The notes beneath the pieces were generated by a model. The model ran no database searches and was not told the origin of the DNA. It was given only the letters and a program-made list of their open reading frames with translations. Below, one piece after another: positions 8,540 through 17,794 of a stretch of DNA of 64,000 nt. A program made the position numbers and the translations under genes. The stretch's first letter is position 1, and every line of letters begins with the position of its first letter. The DNA lies in contig CAZTDD010000006.1 in assembly GCA_964612675.1 (NCBI GenBank), positions 41,727 through 105,726 of the forward strand, written 5' to 3'. This DNA comes from CAZTDD01 sp964612675. Its GTDB lineage: Bacteria > Hinthialibacterota > Hinthialibacteria > Hinthialibacterales > JAKPRU01.

Positions 8540-9967
8540 CTACACCTCCCACGGCACCGTTTTGAGAACACGCTTCTTCTCCTCCAATCGGAAAATGCGC
8601 CGGGCGTTCCCACACATGATCGGCTCGATCAGTTGCTCCGCCCGCCTGGTGTCGAGCCACCCCTCGTCTACCAATTCGCCAAGCGTCCGTGTCAGACCCC
8701 GCCGGGCGATGGCGGCATGACCGACAACAGGCTCGACCGGAATGTAATCTCCGCCGAACGTCAGAATCTTATTGGCGGGCGCGGTCACGAGGTACGATTT
8801 GAGAAAATCCACACTCGCCACCGGGCTGATGATCCATGCCCAACACATGTCGATATGCGCGTTCGGATAGTGTTTCGCAACGCTGATCAGCTCTTCATAG
8901 TACGGATAACAGATATGCATAAAAACAAACATCGTTTCGGGCGCGGTACGACAGAGATCGGTTGCGGAACCCGGATTGTGAATCAATCGGTTCAACGGCA
9001 TGTAGCCGTGTCCCGCGTAATACCCGGTGTGCAGTTTGACCGGCAGGTCGTATTCCGTTGCCTTCCGGGCCGCATACCAGAACAGGTGGTCTTCGAGGCG
9101 CTTTCGTTCCTCGTTCGAGAGAGAATCCCCGCTCAATCGCTTTTTGAAGATCGGTGCGGCCTGTCCCGCGGGAACATCTTCGTAGTTGATATCTCGGCCA
9201 TACGCCGCCTGTGACTTCACCGCCACCGCATACTTGCCGTATTTCTCAAACCACCAGTCGATAACACGATGCCAGTCGGACAGGTCTTTTACATCGATCC
9301 CAGTCGGCTTTCCAAACGTGTCAAAATCGGGACCGATATGCATCCCGACGATACTGATGTCCTGCATCAGCAGCTCGGGTTGTGCGGTTTCCATAAATGG
9401 TCCCGAGAGACAATTCACCTGGCAGGATTCGATGTTCGCCACGTCGCACAGGACGGTTTTGTAGAATCCGGGCTCGATCAGTGCCTCATACTGTTTTTGA
9501 ATCCGAGGAACCGTTTCCGCCGAGAGCTCGTTCACATCATAGAGACTCCGCATGGCGATTTCGACCGCCTGCCCGTATCCGGTATTTCTAACTGCAGGCC
9601 AGTACGGTTCGAGAATCTTCCATTTGGCGATCGGGTCGACTTTCGACGATTTGAATCGCCCCATCTCGTCATCGGTCATCCCCGCGGATCGGAGATCCGA
9701 ATCGATGTAATGGCTCAAGATGAATGACCAATCATCGCTCTGGAGCCTTCGATGCTTTCCCTCTACACGGCCCTTCTCTTCAATGAGGTGTTCGTGCGTA
9801 TCGATAAACGGCGTTTCCGCAACGGTCTGTCCGATGTCGGACCATGCATTGGCCCCACTTTCCGATTCCGCGGAGACTCCGCGAGTTCCCAGCATCGCGG
9901 CCGCTCCGAGAGCCCCCGCACCTTTTATGGTCGCGCGCCGTGAAAAGCGCTGCTGATCCTTTTCCAT
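8540..9967 (-). CDS. Tat-exported amidohydrolase (Amidohydro_2 type)
   Basis: 475 residues from the ATG at 9967, chosen because GGAGG lies 7 nt upstream; the ATG at 9973 is too close to it. The N-terminus holds a twin-arginine signal (FSRRATIKGAGALGAAAMLG then GVSA), so the protein should be folded and then exported. The mature part opens with PFIDTHEHL, the first metal-binding motif of the amidohydrolase superfamily. It continues with KLHTGYYAGHG, FVFMHICYPYYEEL, HIDMCWAW and a terminal FGGDYIPVEP, consistent with the barrel metal ligands. The substrate is unknown; related proteins include decarboxylases and sugar-acid-type hydrolases. It is divergent from the GDPD gene. Confidence 0.8.
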   Translation of the reverse strand: MEKDQQRFSRRATIKGAGALGAAAMLGTRGVSAESESGANAWSDIGQTVAETPFIDTHEHLIEEKGRVEGKHRRLQSDDWSFILSHYIDSDLRSAGMTDDEMGRFKSSKVDPIAKWKILEPYWPAVRNTGYGQAVEIAMRSLYDVNELSAETVPRIQKQYEALIEPGFYKTVLCDVANIESCQVNCLSGPFMETAQPELLMQDISIVGMHIGPDFDTFGKPTGIDVKDLSDWHRVIDWWFEKYGKYAVAVKSQAAYGRDINYEDVPAGQAAPIFKKRLSGDSLSNEERKRLEDHLFWYAARKATEYDLPVKLHTGYYAGHGYMPLNRLIHNPGSATDLCRTAPETMFVFMHICYPYYEELISVAKHYPNAHIDMCWAWIISPVASVDFLKSYLVTAPANKILTFGGDYIPVEPVVGHAAIARRGLTRTLGELVDEGWLDTRRAEQLIEPIMCGNARRIFRLEEKKRVLKTVPWEV

Positions 9968-10152
9968 GGTCATTCCTCCAGGAGACGATCTATGGTAGCC
10001 GACGAAGAGAGCGATCCTCGCGCCTCTGCATCCCGAGTGCCCTTCCGATAATAACCAATTCGTCCCCGCTGTGGCAGTGGCAGGGGAAAATCGCTGCGGG
10101 AACGACCATCCTTCTGGACGAATGCGATTTCTTCGGGCACCATGGTGCCGCT

Positions 10153-11013
10153 ATGAAAATGCCAAAGCTGTTTTCCTTCATTGTCTTGCTGCTCTTCTGC
10201 ATCATCCGAGAAACTCCGACAGCGGATGACCTCTGCGCTTCGCCTTGGCCGCCGCCGAAGCACAATAGAGAATGCTATATCATCGCCCATCGAGGCGTTC
10301 ACACCGCCGCGCCGGAGAATACCATCCCCGCCTTTGAAAAGGCGATGGAACTCGGTCTCGACTATATCGAAGTCGACGTCCGCACATCGAAAGACGGACG
10401 CCTGTTCATACTGCATAACGACACAGTCGACGCCAGAACCAACGGCAGCGGCACCGCCCGAGAGCTTCTCTGGAAAGATCTGCGGGATTTGGATGCCGGT
10501 TCTTGGTTTGCACCGAAATTTGCAGGCACTCGATTGCCCACGTTTGAAGAGGTGTTACAGCTGACAAAAGGACGAATCGGTCTATACCTGGACCTCAAAG
10601 ATGCCGATACAGAGAAAGTGGTTTCCTTCCTTCGCAAGTACGGAATGATAAAAGACGTTGTGGTGTATGCCGATGAAGATCAGCTTCTTGACTTTGTCCG
10701 TCTGCAACCGAATATCAAAATCATGCCCGATCCCGGAACGCCGGAGCGAACGGGCGAAATCCTCGATCGATTTCAGCCGAGGGTCGTCGCCTATACCTGG
10801 AACGGGATTACAAAGGAATGTGTCGAAAAGTGCCACGCGGCTGGGGCGAAGGTGTTCCTCGATGTGCTTGGAGAGGGTGACAACAGAGACGGAATGAACC
10901 GGGTTCTGGACTGGGGCACGGACGGCCTGCAGACCGACCGGCCGGAGCTGCTCATCGAGGTCTTGGCCGAGCGAAAGAAGAAAAAACGCCGGTCGGAGAT
11001 CCAAAAGGAATAG
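10153..11013 (+). CDS. Secreted glycerophosphodiester phosphodiesterase family protein
   Basis: 286 residues from the ATG at 10153, where an N-terminal signal peptide begins (MKMPKLFSFIVLLLFCII); the frame is open further upstream but that part is implausible. The TIM-barrel GDPD signature is complete: YIIAHRGVHTAAPENTIPAF, then YIEVDVRTSKDGRLFILHND and RTNGSGTAREL. Toward the C-terminus are GLYLDLKD and WGTDGLQTDRPELL. The usual role is hydrolysis of glycerophosphodiesters to glycerol-3-phosphate and an alcohol, here outside the cytoplasmic membrane. The C-terminus is strongly basic (ERKKKKRRSEIQKE). No clear Shine-Dalgarno is visible. Confidence 0.88.
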   Translation: MKMPKLFSFIVLLLFCIIRETPTADDLCASPWPPPKHNRECYIIAHRGVHTAAPENTIPAFEKAMELGLDYIEVDVRTSKDGRLFILHNDTVDARTNGSGTARELLWKDLRDLDAGSWFAPKFAGTRLPTFEEVLQLTKGRIGLYLDLKDADTEKVVSFLRKYGMIKDVVVYADEDQLLDFVRLQPNIKIMPDPGTPERTGEILDRFQPRVVAYTWNGITKECVEKCHAAGAKVFLDVLGEGDNRDGMNRVLDWGTDGLQTDRPELLIEVLAERKKKKRRSEIQKE

Positions 11014-11165
11014 AAAAACTTGAAACCGGTCCTTTTCGTTCTATTATCAGAGGCAAAGATGTGTAGTGCGTCGGGTGGGGTAGCGATGAGATTACCCCCT
11101 GGAAGAACAGATCAACTTCCGAGGAGTGTAACCCACCACAAAGACATACGGGAGAAATTAGGCAA

Positions 11166-11660
11166 TTGAACACAAACCACGACACAAACGGACGCGCCGG
11201 TGAGCGCATGGTGCTGCTTTATCTGAAAGCGCTGATCTGGTCGGTATTTGTCGCCTACGGCGAGAAAACGATCAATTCCATCGCGCAGTGCCTGGATTCG
11301 GGCAATGTCAGCGGGGATGATCCAGAACTGGGGGCAACGCATCTTGGTGACGGGCTTCGCTTCCTCGTCCGCCATCTACCGACTCCGGATGACCGGAAGA
11401 CGCTCGCGGAGGCCCTTCAGAATGTGAAAAACTCACACCCGTCGGTCGTCTACCGCAATATGGTCATCGAGGTCGGGCATTATGTAATGGCGCGTGAAAA
11501 CATTCCGGATGTCCCCATCGATAGATATGGCGTGATCTATCGGGTTGAAGAAAATCAGGTCAGTGTTTTGTTCCGATTGCCCGATGGGCAGCTTGTGGAT
11601 CGTACGATCCATCCGTCGCAGATCACGCCGCTCTATACTCTCACGGTTGGGGAAGATTAG
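11166..11660 (+). CDS. Hypothetical protein
   Basis: Up to 164 residues, unrecognised. The frame starts at a TTG at 11166 with GGGAGA about 9 nt upstream; an ATG at 11208 (MVLLYLKALIW) behind GGTGAG is an equally reasonable start. No signal peptide or clear membrane helix is seen. The C-terminal third looks like a compact beta domain (RYGVIYRVEENQVSVLFRLP then VDRTIHPSQITPLYTL), as in small SH3-like folds, but this is only an impression. It lies between the GDPD and beta-lactamase-fold genes on the same strand. Confidence 0.5.
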   Translation: MNTNHDTNGRAGERMVLLYLKALIWSVFVAYGEKTINSIAQCLDSGNVSGDDPELGATHLGDGLRFLVRHLPTPDDRKTLAEALQNVKNSHPSVVYRNMVIEVGHYVMARENIPDVPIDRYGVIYRVEENQVSVLFRLPDGQLVDRTIHPSQITPLYTLTVGED

Positions 11661-11689
11661 TCTCTCGCCGCCGATCATCTGAATCAGCA

Positions 11690-12916
11690 ATGAACAAAAT
11701 TGTCTGCATTTGGTTCTTATCCGCTCTCTTGTTCACTTCAAACACTTACGGGACGGCGCAGCCCGATTTCCAAACCTGTCTGGATGAATGCCTGGTTCTG
11801 GGGTTTCAGAACGCTCTGGACGATTATGCCGCAAAATTGGAGGGAGCCGGGGCGGTTATGGCCGTGCATATACCCGGCCAGGGTTTTTGGATCGATGCCG
11901 CCGGGAATGCCGACAAAGGCCAAAAGATCCGCGACGAGAATCGGAACGTCGTTCAGGTCGGTACCGTACCTATGCAGACCGACGATCGCTTTCTTACCTG
12001 CAGTATTTCGAAGATGTTTGTGGCCGTGTGTATCCTGCGTCTCGCCGAAGAGGGGAAGATCGCCCTCGGCGATCGTCTCAGCAAATGGCTCCCCAATATC
12101 GAATTGAAGTACGCCGACCGAATGACGGTTCGACAACTCCTCAACCATACAAGCGGTATTCCCTGTTATGTCCGCTCGGACCCAATGCTGTTCTGGACGT
12201 CCTATTTGCCCGATCCTTCTCAAAGGCTCGCGCCGGAGACTCTCGTTTCAAGAATGGTGGAAAGAGAATTCCAATTCGAACCGGCGAAAAAAGACGAGTG
12301 GTACTACTCGAATACGAATTACGTTCTGCTGGCCATGATTGTTGAGGCAGCCTCCGGGTCGCCCCTCGAAAAGGAGATGCACCGCCTGATCTTCGATCCG
12401 CTGGAACTCACCGAAACGTATTGCGGTGGTCGCGAGACGATTTCGGGCGGCAGAGTGTCCGAGTATTACATGAATTCTAAATTCTACGACTGGAATCTCA
12501 CGTGGTTTCTCGGACCGGGAAATATCGTATCGACAACGAAAGATCTCGCTGTTTTTGCGAACGCTCTTTTCTCGGGCCGATTATTGTCACAGGATTCGTT
12601 GAGAAAAATGCTCGAATCCGTCCCTGCGAATGGGTTTGACTATTTCGATTTGTATGGATTGGGCCTGATGGTTTTTAACGATACGTTCCCCGGGTCCCGC
12701 GAGCTCTACGGCGAATTGGTCGGCCACACGGGGAGTAATCCGGGCGTAAACACAGTTCTGATCCACGGGGTGAAGAACGGCGTCACGATTGTCGCCCTAT
12801 CGAACAATGACAAGGATGCCGATGCAGGAAAGGTTTTTCCTCCGGTCATCGAGGCGCTTCGATTGATTGAGACTTACGGATATGCCGATACGGGGGTCGA
12901 TTGGTGGAGGTACTGA
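11690..12916 (+). CDS. Secreted serine hydrolase, class C beta-lactamase / DD-peptidase fold
   Basis: 408 residues. An N-terminal signal peptide (MNKIVCIWFLSALLFTSNTYG) is followed by the penicillin-binding fold with all three motifs: SxxK in CSISKMFVAVCIL, YxN in YYSNTNYVLLAMI and HTG in GHTGSNPGV. Family knowledge: such proteins act as D-aminopeptidases, DD-carboxypeptidases, esterases or beta-lactamases, and the motifs alone do not decide which. The periplasm or outer surface is the likely site. It converges with pnp, and the spacer holds a bidirectional hairpin. Confidence 0.85.
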   Translation: MNKIVCIWFLSALLFTSNTYGTAQPDFQTCLDECLVLGFQNALDDYAAKLEGAGAVMAVHIPGQGFWIDAAGNADKGQKIRDENRNVVQVGTVPMQTDDRFLTCSISKMFVAVCILRLAEEGKIALGDRLSKWLPNIELKYADRMTVRQLLNHTSGIPCYVRSDPMLFWTSYLPDPSQRLAPETLVSRMVEREFQFEPAKKDEWYYSNTNYVLLAMIVEAASGSPLEKEMHRLIFDPLELTETYCGGRETISGGRVSEYYMNSKFYDWNLTWFLGPGNIVSTTKDLAVFANALFSGRLLSQDSLRKMLESVPANGFDYFDLYGLGLMVFNDTFPGSRELYGELVGHTGSNPGVNTVLIHGVKNGVTIVALSNNDKDADAGKVFPPVIEALRLIETYGYADTGVDWWRY

Positions 12917-12920
12917 TTCG

Positions 12921-12997
12921 GTTTTATTGGGAGGGCGAGTCTCCCGACGAGCCGAAAACAATGACAATCGGCTCAGCGGGAGCTTCGCCCTGTTTTA
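12921..12997. terminator. Bidirectional terminator-like hairpin built from a dispersed repeat
   Basis: Between the convergent hydrolase gene and pnp lies an imperfect inverted repeat with arms of about 24 nt (GAGGGCGAGTCTCCCGACGA at the left, CAGCGGGAGCTTCGCCCTG at the right). It is flanked by TTTT on one side and AAAA-complement on the other, so it could terminate transcription from both directions. The left arm resembles the element at 865-893. Confidence 0.6.
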
Positions 12998-13057
12998 ATG
13001 CTGCTGTACTGGGAGGCGATTGACAGTTCCCCCAGTTCAGATTGTGACCATGGTGCC

Positions 13058-15406
13058 TCACCGGTCTCCGCGACCGCCGCCTCGGCGTCCTCCGCCGCCA
13101 CCCCTGTCGGGTCGGCCGCCACCACGGCCTCGATCGCCGCCCCGGTCCGGTCGTCCACCGCCACGGCCTCGGTCGCCACCGCGGCCACCATCCCGGTTAT
13201 CCCGGCGTGGAGGACGAGAAGAACGCTGGGTCGGAGCGTCTGGATTCTCTGCGAGTCTCTTGCTCAGGTTGATTCGGCCAAGGTCGTCGATCTCGATGAC
13301 TTTCACCAACACCTCGTCGCCTTCCTGGACCGCATCGCTGACTGATTCGACCCGTCCCTGCTCCAGTTCGGAAATATGAACCAGACCTTCCTGTCCGGGC
13401 AGAATCTCGACAAAAGCGCCGAAGTTCATCAAACGGGTGACTTTTCCTTTGTAGACTTTCCCGACCTCGACCTCCTCGGTCAGCTGCTCGACCCATTCGC
13501 GAGCCTTGCGGCCAACGTCTTCATCGGTAGAACAGATCACGACTCTACCGTCGTCATCGATATCGATCTTGGCGCCGGTATCGGCAACGATCTGGCGAAT
13601 CATCTTGCCGCCCGGTCCGATGACGTCGCGAATTCGGTCGATAGGAATCGTGATAACCTGGATCCGCGGAGCATAGGGGGAGAGGTCGCTTCGCGGTTCT
13701 CCGATCGCTTCGTTCATGCGGTCGAGGATAAACAGACGGCCTTGCCGTGCTTGTGCGAGTGCCCGAGCCATCACCTCGCGGCTCAGGCCCTCGACCTTCA
13801 GATCCATCTGAAACGCCGTGATTCCGTCCGCCGTCCCGGCAACTTTGAAATCCATATCCCCAAGGTGATCTTCTACACCGAGAATGTCGGACAATATGGC
13901 AATATCGTCGTTCTCTTTGATGAGTCCCATGGCGATACCGGCCACCTGCTTCCGTAAAGGTACACCGGCATCCATCAAAGCAAGCGACCCTCCGCACACA
14001 GTCGCCATGGAGGATGAACCGTTCGACTCCAAGACTGTCGAGACAACCCGCAGGGTATACGGGAATTCCTCGTGCTCAGGCAACAGACCCTCGATGGCTC
14101 GTTCCGCTAACGCTCCATGTCCGATCTCGCGGCGACCCGGTCCGCGCATAGGCCGGACCTCGCCGACGCAAAACGGTGGAAAACTATAGTGAAGCATGAA
14201 TTTCTTGTAGTACTCTTCCAGAAGCCCATCGATCTTCTGCTCATCGGAAATCGTGCCCAAGGTGGCGTTCACCAACGCCTGCGTCTGTCCTCGTGTAAAA
14301 AGAGCGGACCCGTGTGTCCGTGGAATCAAACCGACGGAGATCGAAATCGGCCGGATTTCGTCTGTGCTACGGCCGTCGGACCGAAGATTCTGCTCCAGGA
14401 TCGTTCGACGCAACTCTCGTTTTTCGATATTCTCGAAGGTTTCTTTGATCTCCGCCGTCAGTTGTTTTACCTCTTTCCCGGAGGCATAGACGGCAACTTG
14501 TTCAATCGCCTCGCGTGAGGTGATCTGCTCTGGAAGAGAAGCGGTGAACTCACGCTCTTTTTCTTCCACGATCTTTTCCACGGCTTCGTCACGCAGCGCA
14601 TCAAGCGCTTCTTGACGTGCGTGTTTATCGCGGATGGTATTCGCCTCAGAAAATCGGTCGCCGACCAGCTGCCATACTTTCGCTTCCAACTCGTCGAGAG
14701 ACGGTGTTGCTTCAAAATCCACCTTCGGCTTGCCGGCGATCTGGCGAAGTTCTTCGATGGCGTCCAGAATCGGCGACATGTGGTTAAGAGCGAGATCGAA
14801 CGCAGCCAGCAGGGTCTCTTCCGACTCCTCTTTGGCGCCGCCCTCAACCATCATGATCGCATTGCGCTTCCCGGCAATGGTCAGATTGACCGTGGAGAGT
14901 TCCGTCTGTTCCACCGTTGGATTGACGACGAGTTCTCCATCCACTTTCGCTATACGAATGGCGGACACCGGTCCATTGAACGGGATCTCGGAGATCTCCA
15001 CCGCCGCAAATGAACCAATCATTGCCAGAATGTCCGGGTCATTCTCGTTGTCGAAGGACAAAACGTTGCAGAGAACTTGTACTTCGTTGTTAAACCCTTC
15101 CGGGAAAAGCGGCCGCATCGGTCGATCGATGCACCGGGACGTAAGGGTTTCTTTGTCCGCGGGGCGGCCTTCACGCTTGAAAAAACCACCCGGAAACTTT
15201 CCCGCCGCGTGGCGGAATTCTCGGTAATCGACGGTCAGGGGGAAGAAATTGATTCCTTCCCGGGGCGCGGCCATCGTCGCCGTCGCCAACACCATACTGT
15301 CGCCGTATCGTACAACTACCGAACCACCGGCCTGATTGGCCATTCGTCCGGTTTCGAGAGTAAGTGTTCGTCCCGCTATCTCGCGGGATACAGTTTGTAT
15401 AGCCAT
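13058..15406 (-). CDS. pnp: Polyribonucleotide nucleotidyltransferase (PNPase) with RGG-rich tail
   Basis: 782 residues; PNPase is a 3'-to-5' phosphorolytic exoribonuclease. Order: RNase PH-like domain 1, alpha-helical domain, RNase PH-like domain 2 (RSDGRSTDEIRPIS; HYSFPPFCVGE; ESNGSSSMATVCGGSLALMD), KH domain (IRDVIGPGGKMIRQIV) and S1 domain (GKVYKGKVTRLMNFGAFVEI). After the S1 domain comes a tail of about 60 residues almost entirely Arg/Gly/Asp, containing a 13-residue unit GGDRGRGGGRPDR twice in tandem. RGG tails bind RNA in many proteins but are not part of canonical PNPase. It is last in the nusA operon. Confidence 0.96.
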   Translation of the reverse strand: MAIQTVSREIAGRTLTLETGRMANQAGGSVVVRYGDSMVLATATMAAPREGINFFPLTVDYREFRHAAGKFPGGFFKREGRPADKETLTSRCIDRPMRPLFPEGFNNEVQVLCNVLSFDNENDPDILAMIGSFAAVEISEIPFNGPVSAIRIAKVDGELVVNPTVEQTELSTVNLTIAGKRNAIMMVEGGAKEESEETLLAAFDLALNHMSPILDAIEELRQIAGKPKVDFEATPSLDELEAKVWQLVGDRFSEANTIRDKHARQEALDALRDEAVEKIVEEKEREFTASLPEQITSREAIEQVAVYASGKEVKQLTAEIKETFENIEKRELRRTILEQNLRSDGRSTDEIRPISISVGLIPRTHGSALFTRGQTQALVNATLGTISDEQKIDGLLEEYYKKFMLHYSFPPFCVGEVRPMRGPGRREIGHGALAERAIEGLLPEHEEFPYTLRVVSTVLESNGSSSMATVCGGSLALMDAGVPLRKQVAGIAMGLIKENDDIAILSDILGVEDHLGDMDFKVAGTADGITAFQMDLKVEGLSREVMARALAQARQGRLFILDRMNEAIGEPRSDLSPYAPRIQVITIPIDRIRDVIGPGGKMIRQIVADTGAKIDIDDDGRVVICSTDEDVGRKAREWVEQLTEEVEVGKVYKGKVTRLMNFGAFVEILPGQEGLVHISELEQGRVESVSDAVQEGDEVLVKVIEIDDLGRINLSKRLAENPDAPTQRSSRPPRRDNRDGGRGGDRGRGGGRPDRGGDRGRGGGRPDRGGGGGRRGGGRGDR

Positions 15407-15777
15407 GAAAATTCTCCTCTTAAGAGTTAACTAATGGAAATGGTTTTGCACACGCGCAGGCAAAAAGACATACGACCGGGACTGGAGAACAAACCCGTCT
15501 TTTCCGGCAGAGCTACCCACTCGGATTGGACCGGCGTTCCCGCCTGGTATGAGTATCTTATTGTTCGGCGCATTGGTGCCTGGTACCGGCAGAGCGAAGA
15601 GTCGGGGGGAAGGGGAGAATTAACGAATAGCAGGAGGCCTGAACTTTCTCGACTGCACCCTGACTAGGACGACCAAGCTCCTGGTACGGAGCTTCGACCT
15701 CCTAATCGGGGTGCTTGAAAAAATCCTACAGCGTAGCCTTCCTGACGCACTCGTTTTATTCTCCGGAGCCGATTCCC
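15407..15777 (-). promoter_or_regulatory. rpsO-pnp spacer with two stem-loops (probable pnp leader)
   Basis: A 371-nt gap on the minus strand that encodes nothing recognisable but can fold strongly. The first structure (15655-15714) pairs GCACCC with GGGTGC, then a 9-nt segment with one wobble and one mismatch, then AAGCTCC with GGAGCTT around a 6-nt loop. The second (15459-15505) pairs GGAAAAGAC with GTCTTTTTGCC (one bulge) and has an inner CGGG/CCCG. Neither is followed by a U-tract, so a processing or attenuation element is more likely than a terminator. In enterobacteria this spacer carries the RNase III site through which PNPase represses itself; the same role here is inference. Confidence 0.55.
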
Positions 15778-16047
15778 TTACCGTCGTAGACCCAACCGGC
15801 TGATGATTGAGCGATACCGCTCCACTTCATGTTTCTTCAAATAATCCAGCAGCTTCCGCCGCTGATTCACCATCATCAACAGTCCACGTCGAGAGTGGTG
15901 ATCCTTCTTGTGCGTCTTGAAATGCTCCGTCAAGTTTGAGATTCTCTCGGATAAGATAGCGATCTGAACCTCGGGCGAACCGGTATCGCTATCGTGTATC
16001 TTGTAGTCTGTGATGAGCTCGTTCTTTCGTTCGACTGTAATGGACAA
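15778..16047 (-). CDS. rpsO: 30S ribosomal protein S15
   Basis: 89 residues, exactly the usual S15 length, from a TTG start at 16047 preceded by GGAGGTGAT with 3 nt between. Family sequence is clear: SITVERKNELITDYKIHDSD, then TGSPEVQIAILSERI, THKKDHHSRRGLLMMVNQRR and YRSIISRLGLRR. The longer reading frame starting at 16134 would add 29 residues foreign to S15, so it is rejected. S15 binds 16S rRNA early in 30S assembly. The rpsO-pnp order is conserved in many bacteria. Confidence 0.95.
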   Translation of the reverse strand: MSITVERKNELITDYKIHDSDTGSPEVQIAILSERISNLTEHFKTHKKDHHSRRGLLMMVNQRRKLLDYLKKHEVERYRSIISRLGLRR

Positions 16048-16136
16048 TGTATCACCTCCAATACGGTTCCTAATCTCAGATCGCACCGGAATTACGTTAC
16101 CACGCAATGGTCCTCCGCGGGAGGCCCGTCGCATCT

Positions 16137-17111
16137 TCAGGCGAAAACTTTAATCGGTTTCACCGCTCGCATATTGCCGCCCATCCCCGTAATTTGGTCG
16201 GATGGCAGCAGCGCTTCCCCTACTCCCAAGAGTTGTCCCTGGCGATCGACAACACGCAGCAGATCGCCGTTTCCAAACGGCGCGGTTTGACGTACGACCG
16301 CAATCCCCAAAAGGGGTCGACCCGCCTGGAGGCTCTGTGTGCCCTCCGTGCCAACCACGACGGAAGGCATTGTCGAGAGCGACTCGTTGACCGATGCCAA
16401 ACTCGCCCGGACGTCTTCGGGACCTTTCATACCTTCCAATTCCACAGCATCCTCGATGCTGAAAGCTCCACAACGAGTCCGGATAAGGTCGGACATGACA
16501 CCGCCCGGTCCCAAAGCCTGACCGAGGTCATGACACAATGTGCGGACATACGTGCCCTTCGAACACACCACACGAAACATGATGTGCGGAAGGGAGATAT
16601 CCTCGATTTCTATATCATGGATCGTGATTTTACACGGTTCACGCTTCACTTCGACTCCCTTACGGGCCAGTTCATACAGTCGCTTGCCGCGGTGATGTTT
16701 CGCTGAGACCATCGGCGGCGTCTGGAGTTGGGGACCGACAAAACGCTGAAAGGTCTCCCGGATGGTCGACTCCTCGATATCGCCGACTTCACGCTCTTCG
16801 ACCACTTCCCCGGTCACATCCTGGGTAGTCGTGATAATCCCCAGCTGAAGTTGCACACGGTATTCTTTGTCCTGAGCCACCAGAAACTCCTGGACACGGG
16901 TGGCGTGCCCCAAACACAGCGGCAATACGCCGGTCGCCATCGGATCCAGGGTCCCCGTATGCCCGACCTTGCGGATCCCGGCGATTCGGCGCACAGCATC
17001 CACAACGTCGTGCGAAGTCATGTTCGGGGGCTTATCGACGTTTAAGACCCCGTTCAATCCTCTATTCTTCTCCGTCCTCTGACGGTTCTGTTTGGTCGCC
17101 GAGATCGACAT
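16137..17111 (-). CDS. truB: tRNA pseudouridine-55 synthase TruB
   Basis: 324 residues. TruB isomerises U55 in the T-loop of tRNAs. Motif I GVLNVDKPPNMTSHDVV, the catalytic block KVGHTGTLDPMATG with its Asp, the YRVQLQLGIITTTQD segment, and the KGTYVRTLCHDLG motif are present, followed by a C-terminal PUA-like domain. The ATG at 17111 overlaps the 3' end of rbfA by 50 nt. A TTG at 17057, just past the rbfA stop, would also give a TruB-like N-terminus, so the exact start is uncertain. Confidence 0.94.
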   Translation of the reverse strand: MSISATKQNRQRTEKNRGLNGVLNVDKPPNMTSHDVVDAVRRIAGIRKVGHTGTLDPMATGVLPLCLGHATRVQEFLVAQDKEYRVQLQLGIITTTQDVTGEVVEEREVGDIEESTIRETFQRFVGPQLQTPPMVSAKHHRGKRLYELARKGVEVKREPCKITIHDIEIEDISLPHIMFRVVCSKGTYVRTLCHDLGQALGPGGVMSDLIRTRCGAFSIEDAVELEGMKGPEDVRASLASVNESLSTMPSVVVGTEGTQSLQAGRPLLGIAVVRQTAPFGNGDLLRVVDRQGQLLGVGEALLPSDQITGMGGNMRAVKPIKVFA

Positions 17112-17445
17112 GTTTCAAAATCTCCAGAATTCGATTCGCCCGGTCATAGGAATCGTCCAGCACAAAATTCAGCTCAGGGGTATACTTCAAACGAATTCGT
17201 TCTCCCAGTAGACGGCGCACATGGCCGGCCCCTTTGCTGAGCGCTTCCTCTGCTTCCTCCCGATCTTCCGGTTCGCCGAGACACGCGACGTAAACACGCG
17301 CGTGTTGAAGATCCTTGCTGGTGCGTACTTCGGTGATCGACACTCCGGCCAACCGGGGATCCTGCATTTCCTGCAGAAGGATCTGGCCGATCTCCTGCTT
17401 CAATAGCTCATTTACCTGAAACATCCTTCGCGAGGAGGATTTCAT
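17062..17445 (-). CDS. rbfA: Ribosome-binding factor A
   Basis: 127 residues from the ATG at 17445, chosen because GAGGG lies 8 nt upstream; a TTG at 17460 opens the same frame. RbfA binds 16S rRNA helix 1 in late 30S maturation. The KH-type fold is recognisable: FQVNELLKQEIGQILLQEM, PRLAGVSITEVRTSKDLQHA, and the ending LNFVLDDSYDRANRILEIL. The acidic C-terminus overlaps the truB reading frame, as expected for a translationally coupled pair. Confidence 0.92.
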   Translation of the reverse strand: MKSSSRRMFQVNELLKQEIGQILLQEMQDPRLAGVSITEVRTSKDLQHARVYVACLGEPEDREEAEEALSKGAGHVRRLLGERIRLKYTPELNFVLDDSYDRANRILEILKHVDLGDQTEPSEDGEE

Positions 17446-17465
17446 TGGTTCGTCCCTCAATAGTA

Positions 17466-17750
17466 TTAGAAGAGTTCAGTGTGGAACTCCAGGACTTCCA
17501 CATCGGGGCAGTTATCGACCACCCGAAATATCCGCTGAAGGGTCTCTTCCACGCGATATTGTTGTCCTGCCACAACAGAGAACGCTAAGTCCGCCCTTTG
17601 CCATGTATCCAGGCCATCCGTCTCCGCGAGCGAGACGTTGAACTTGCTGCGGATCCGATCTTTTAATCCACGCAAAACGTGGCGTTTCGCCTTCAGACTA
17701 TCCGCCGACGGAATGCGGACAGCGATTTCCAACAGCCCCAGATAGGTCAT
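17466..17750 (-). CDS. ylxP: DUF503 family protein (YlxP-like)
   Basis: 94 residues, the typical length. Recognised from LLEIAVRIPSADSLKAKRHV, the RGLKDRIRSKFNVSLAETD block and the ending VEVLEFHTELF, and from its position between infB and rbfA, where DUF503 genes are usually found. The family is associated with ribosome biogenesis by genomic context; the biochemical role is not settled. Confidence 0.88.
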   Translation of the reverse strand: MTYLGLLEIAVRIPSADSLKAKRHVLRGLKDRIRSKFNVSLAETDGLDTWQRADLAFSVVAGQQYRVEETLQRIFRVVDNCPDVEVLEFHTELF

Positions 17751-17794
17751 GAGAGATCACGGCAAAAACCGAATTGGAAGCTAATACCGACACG

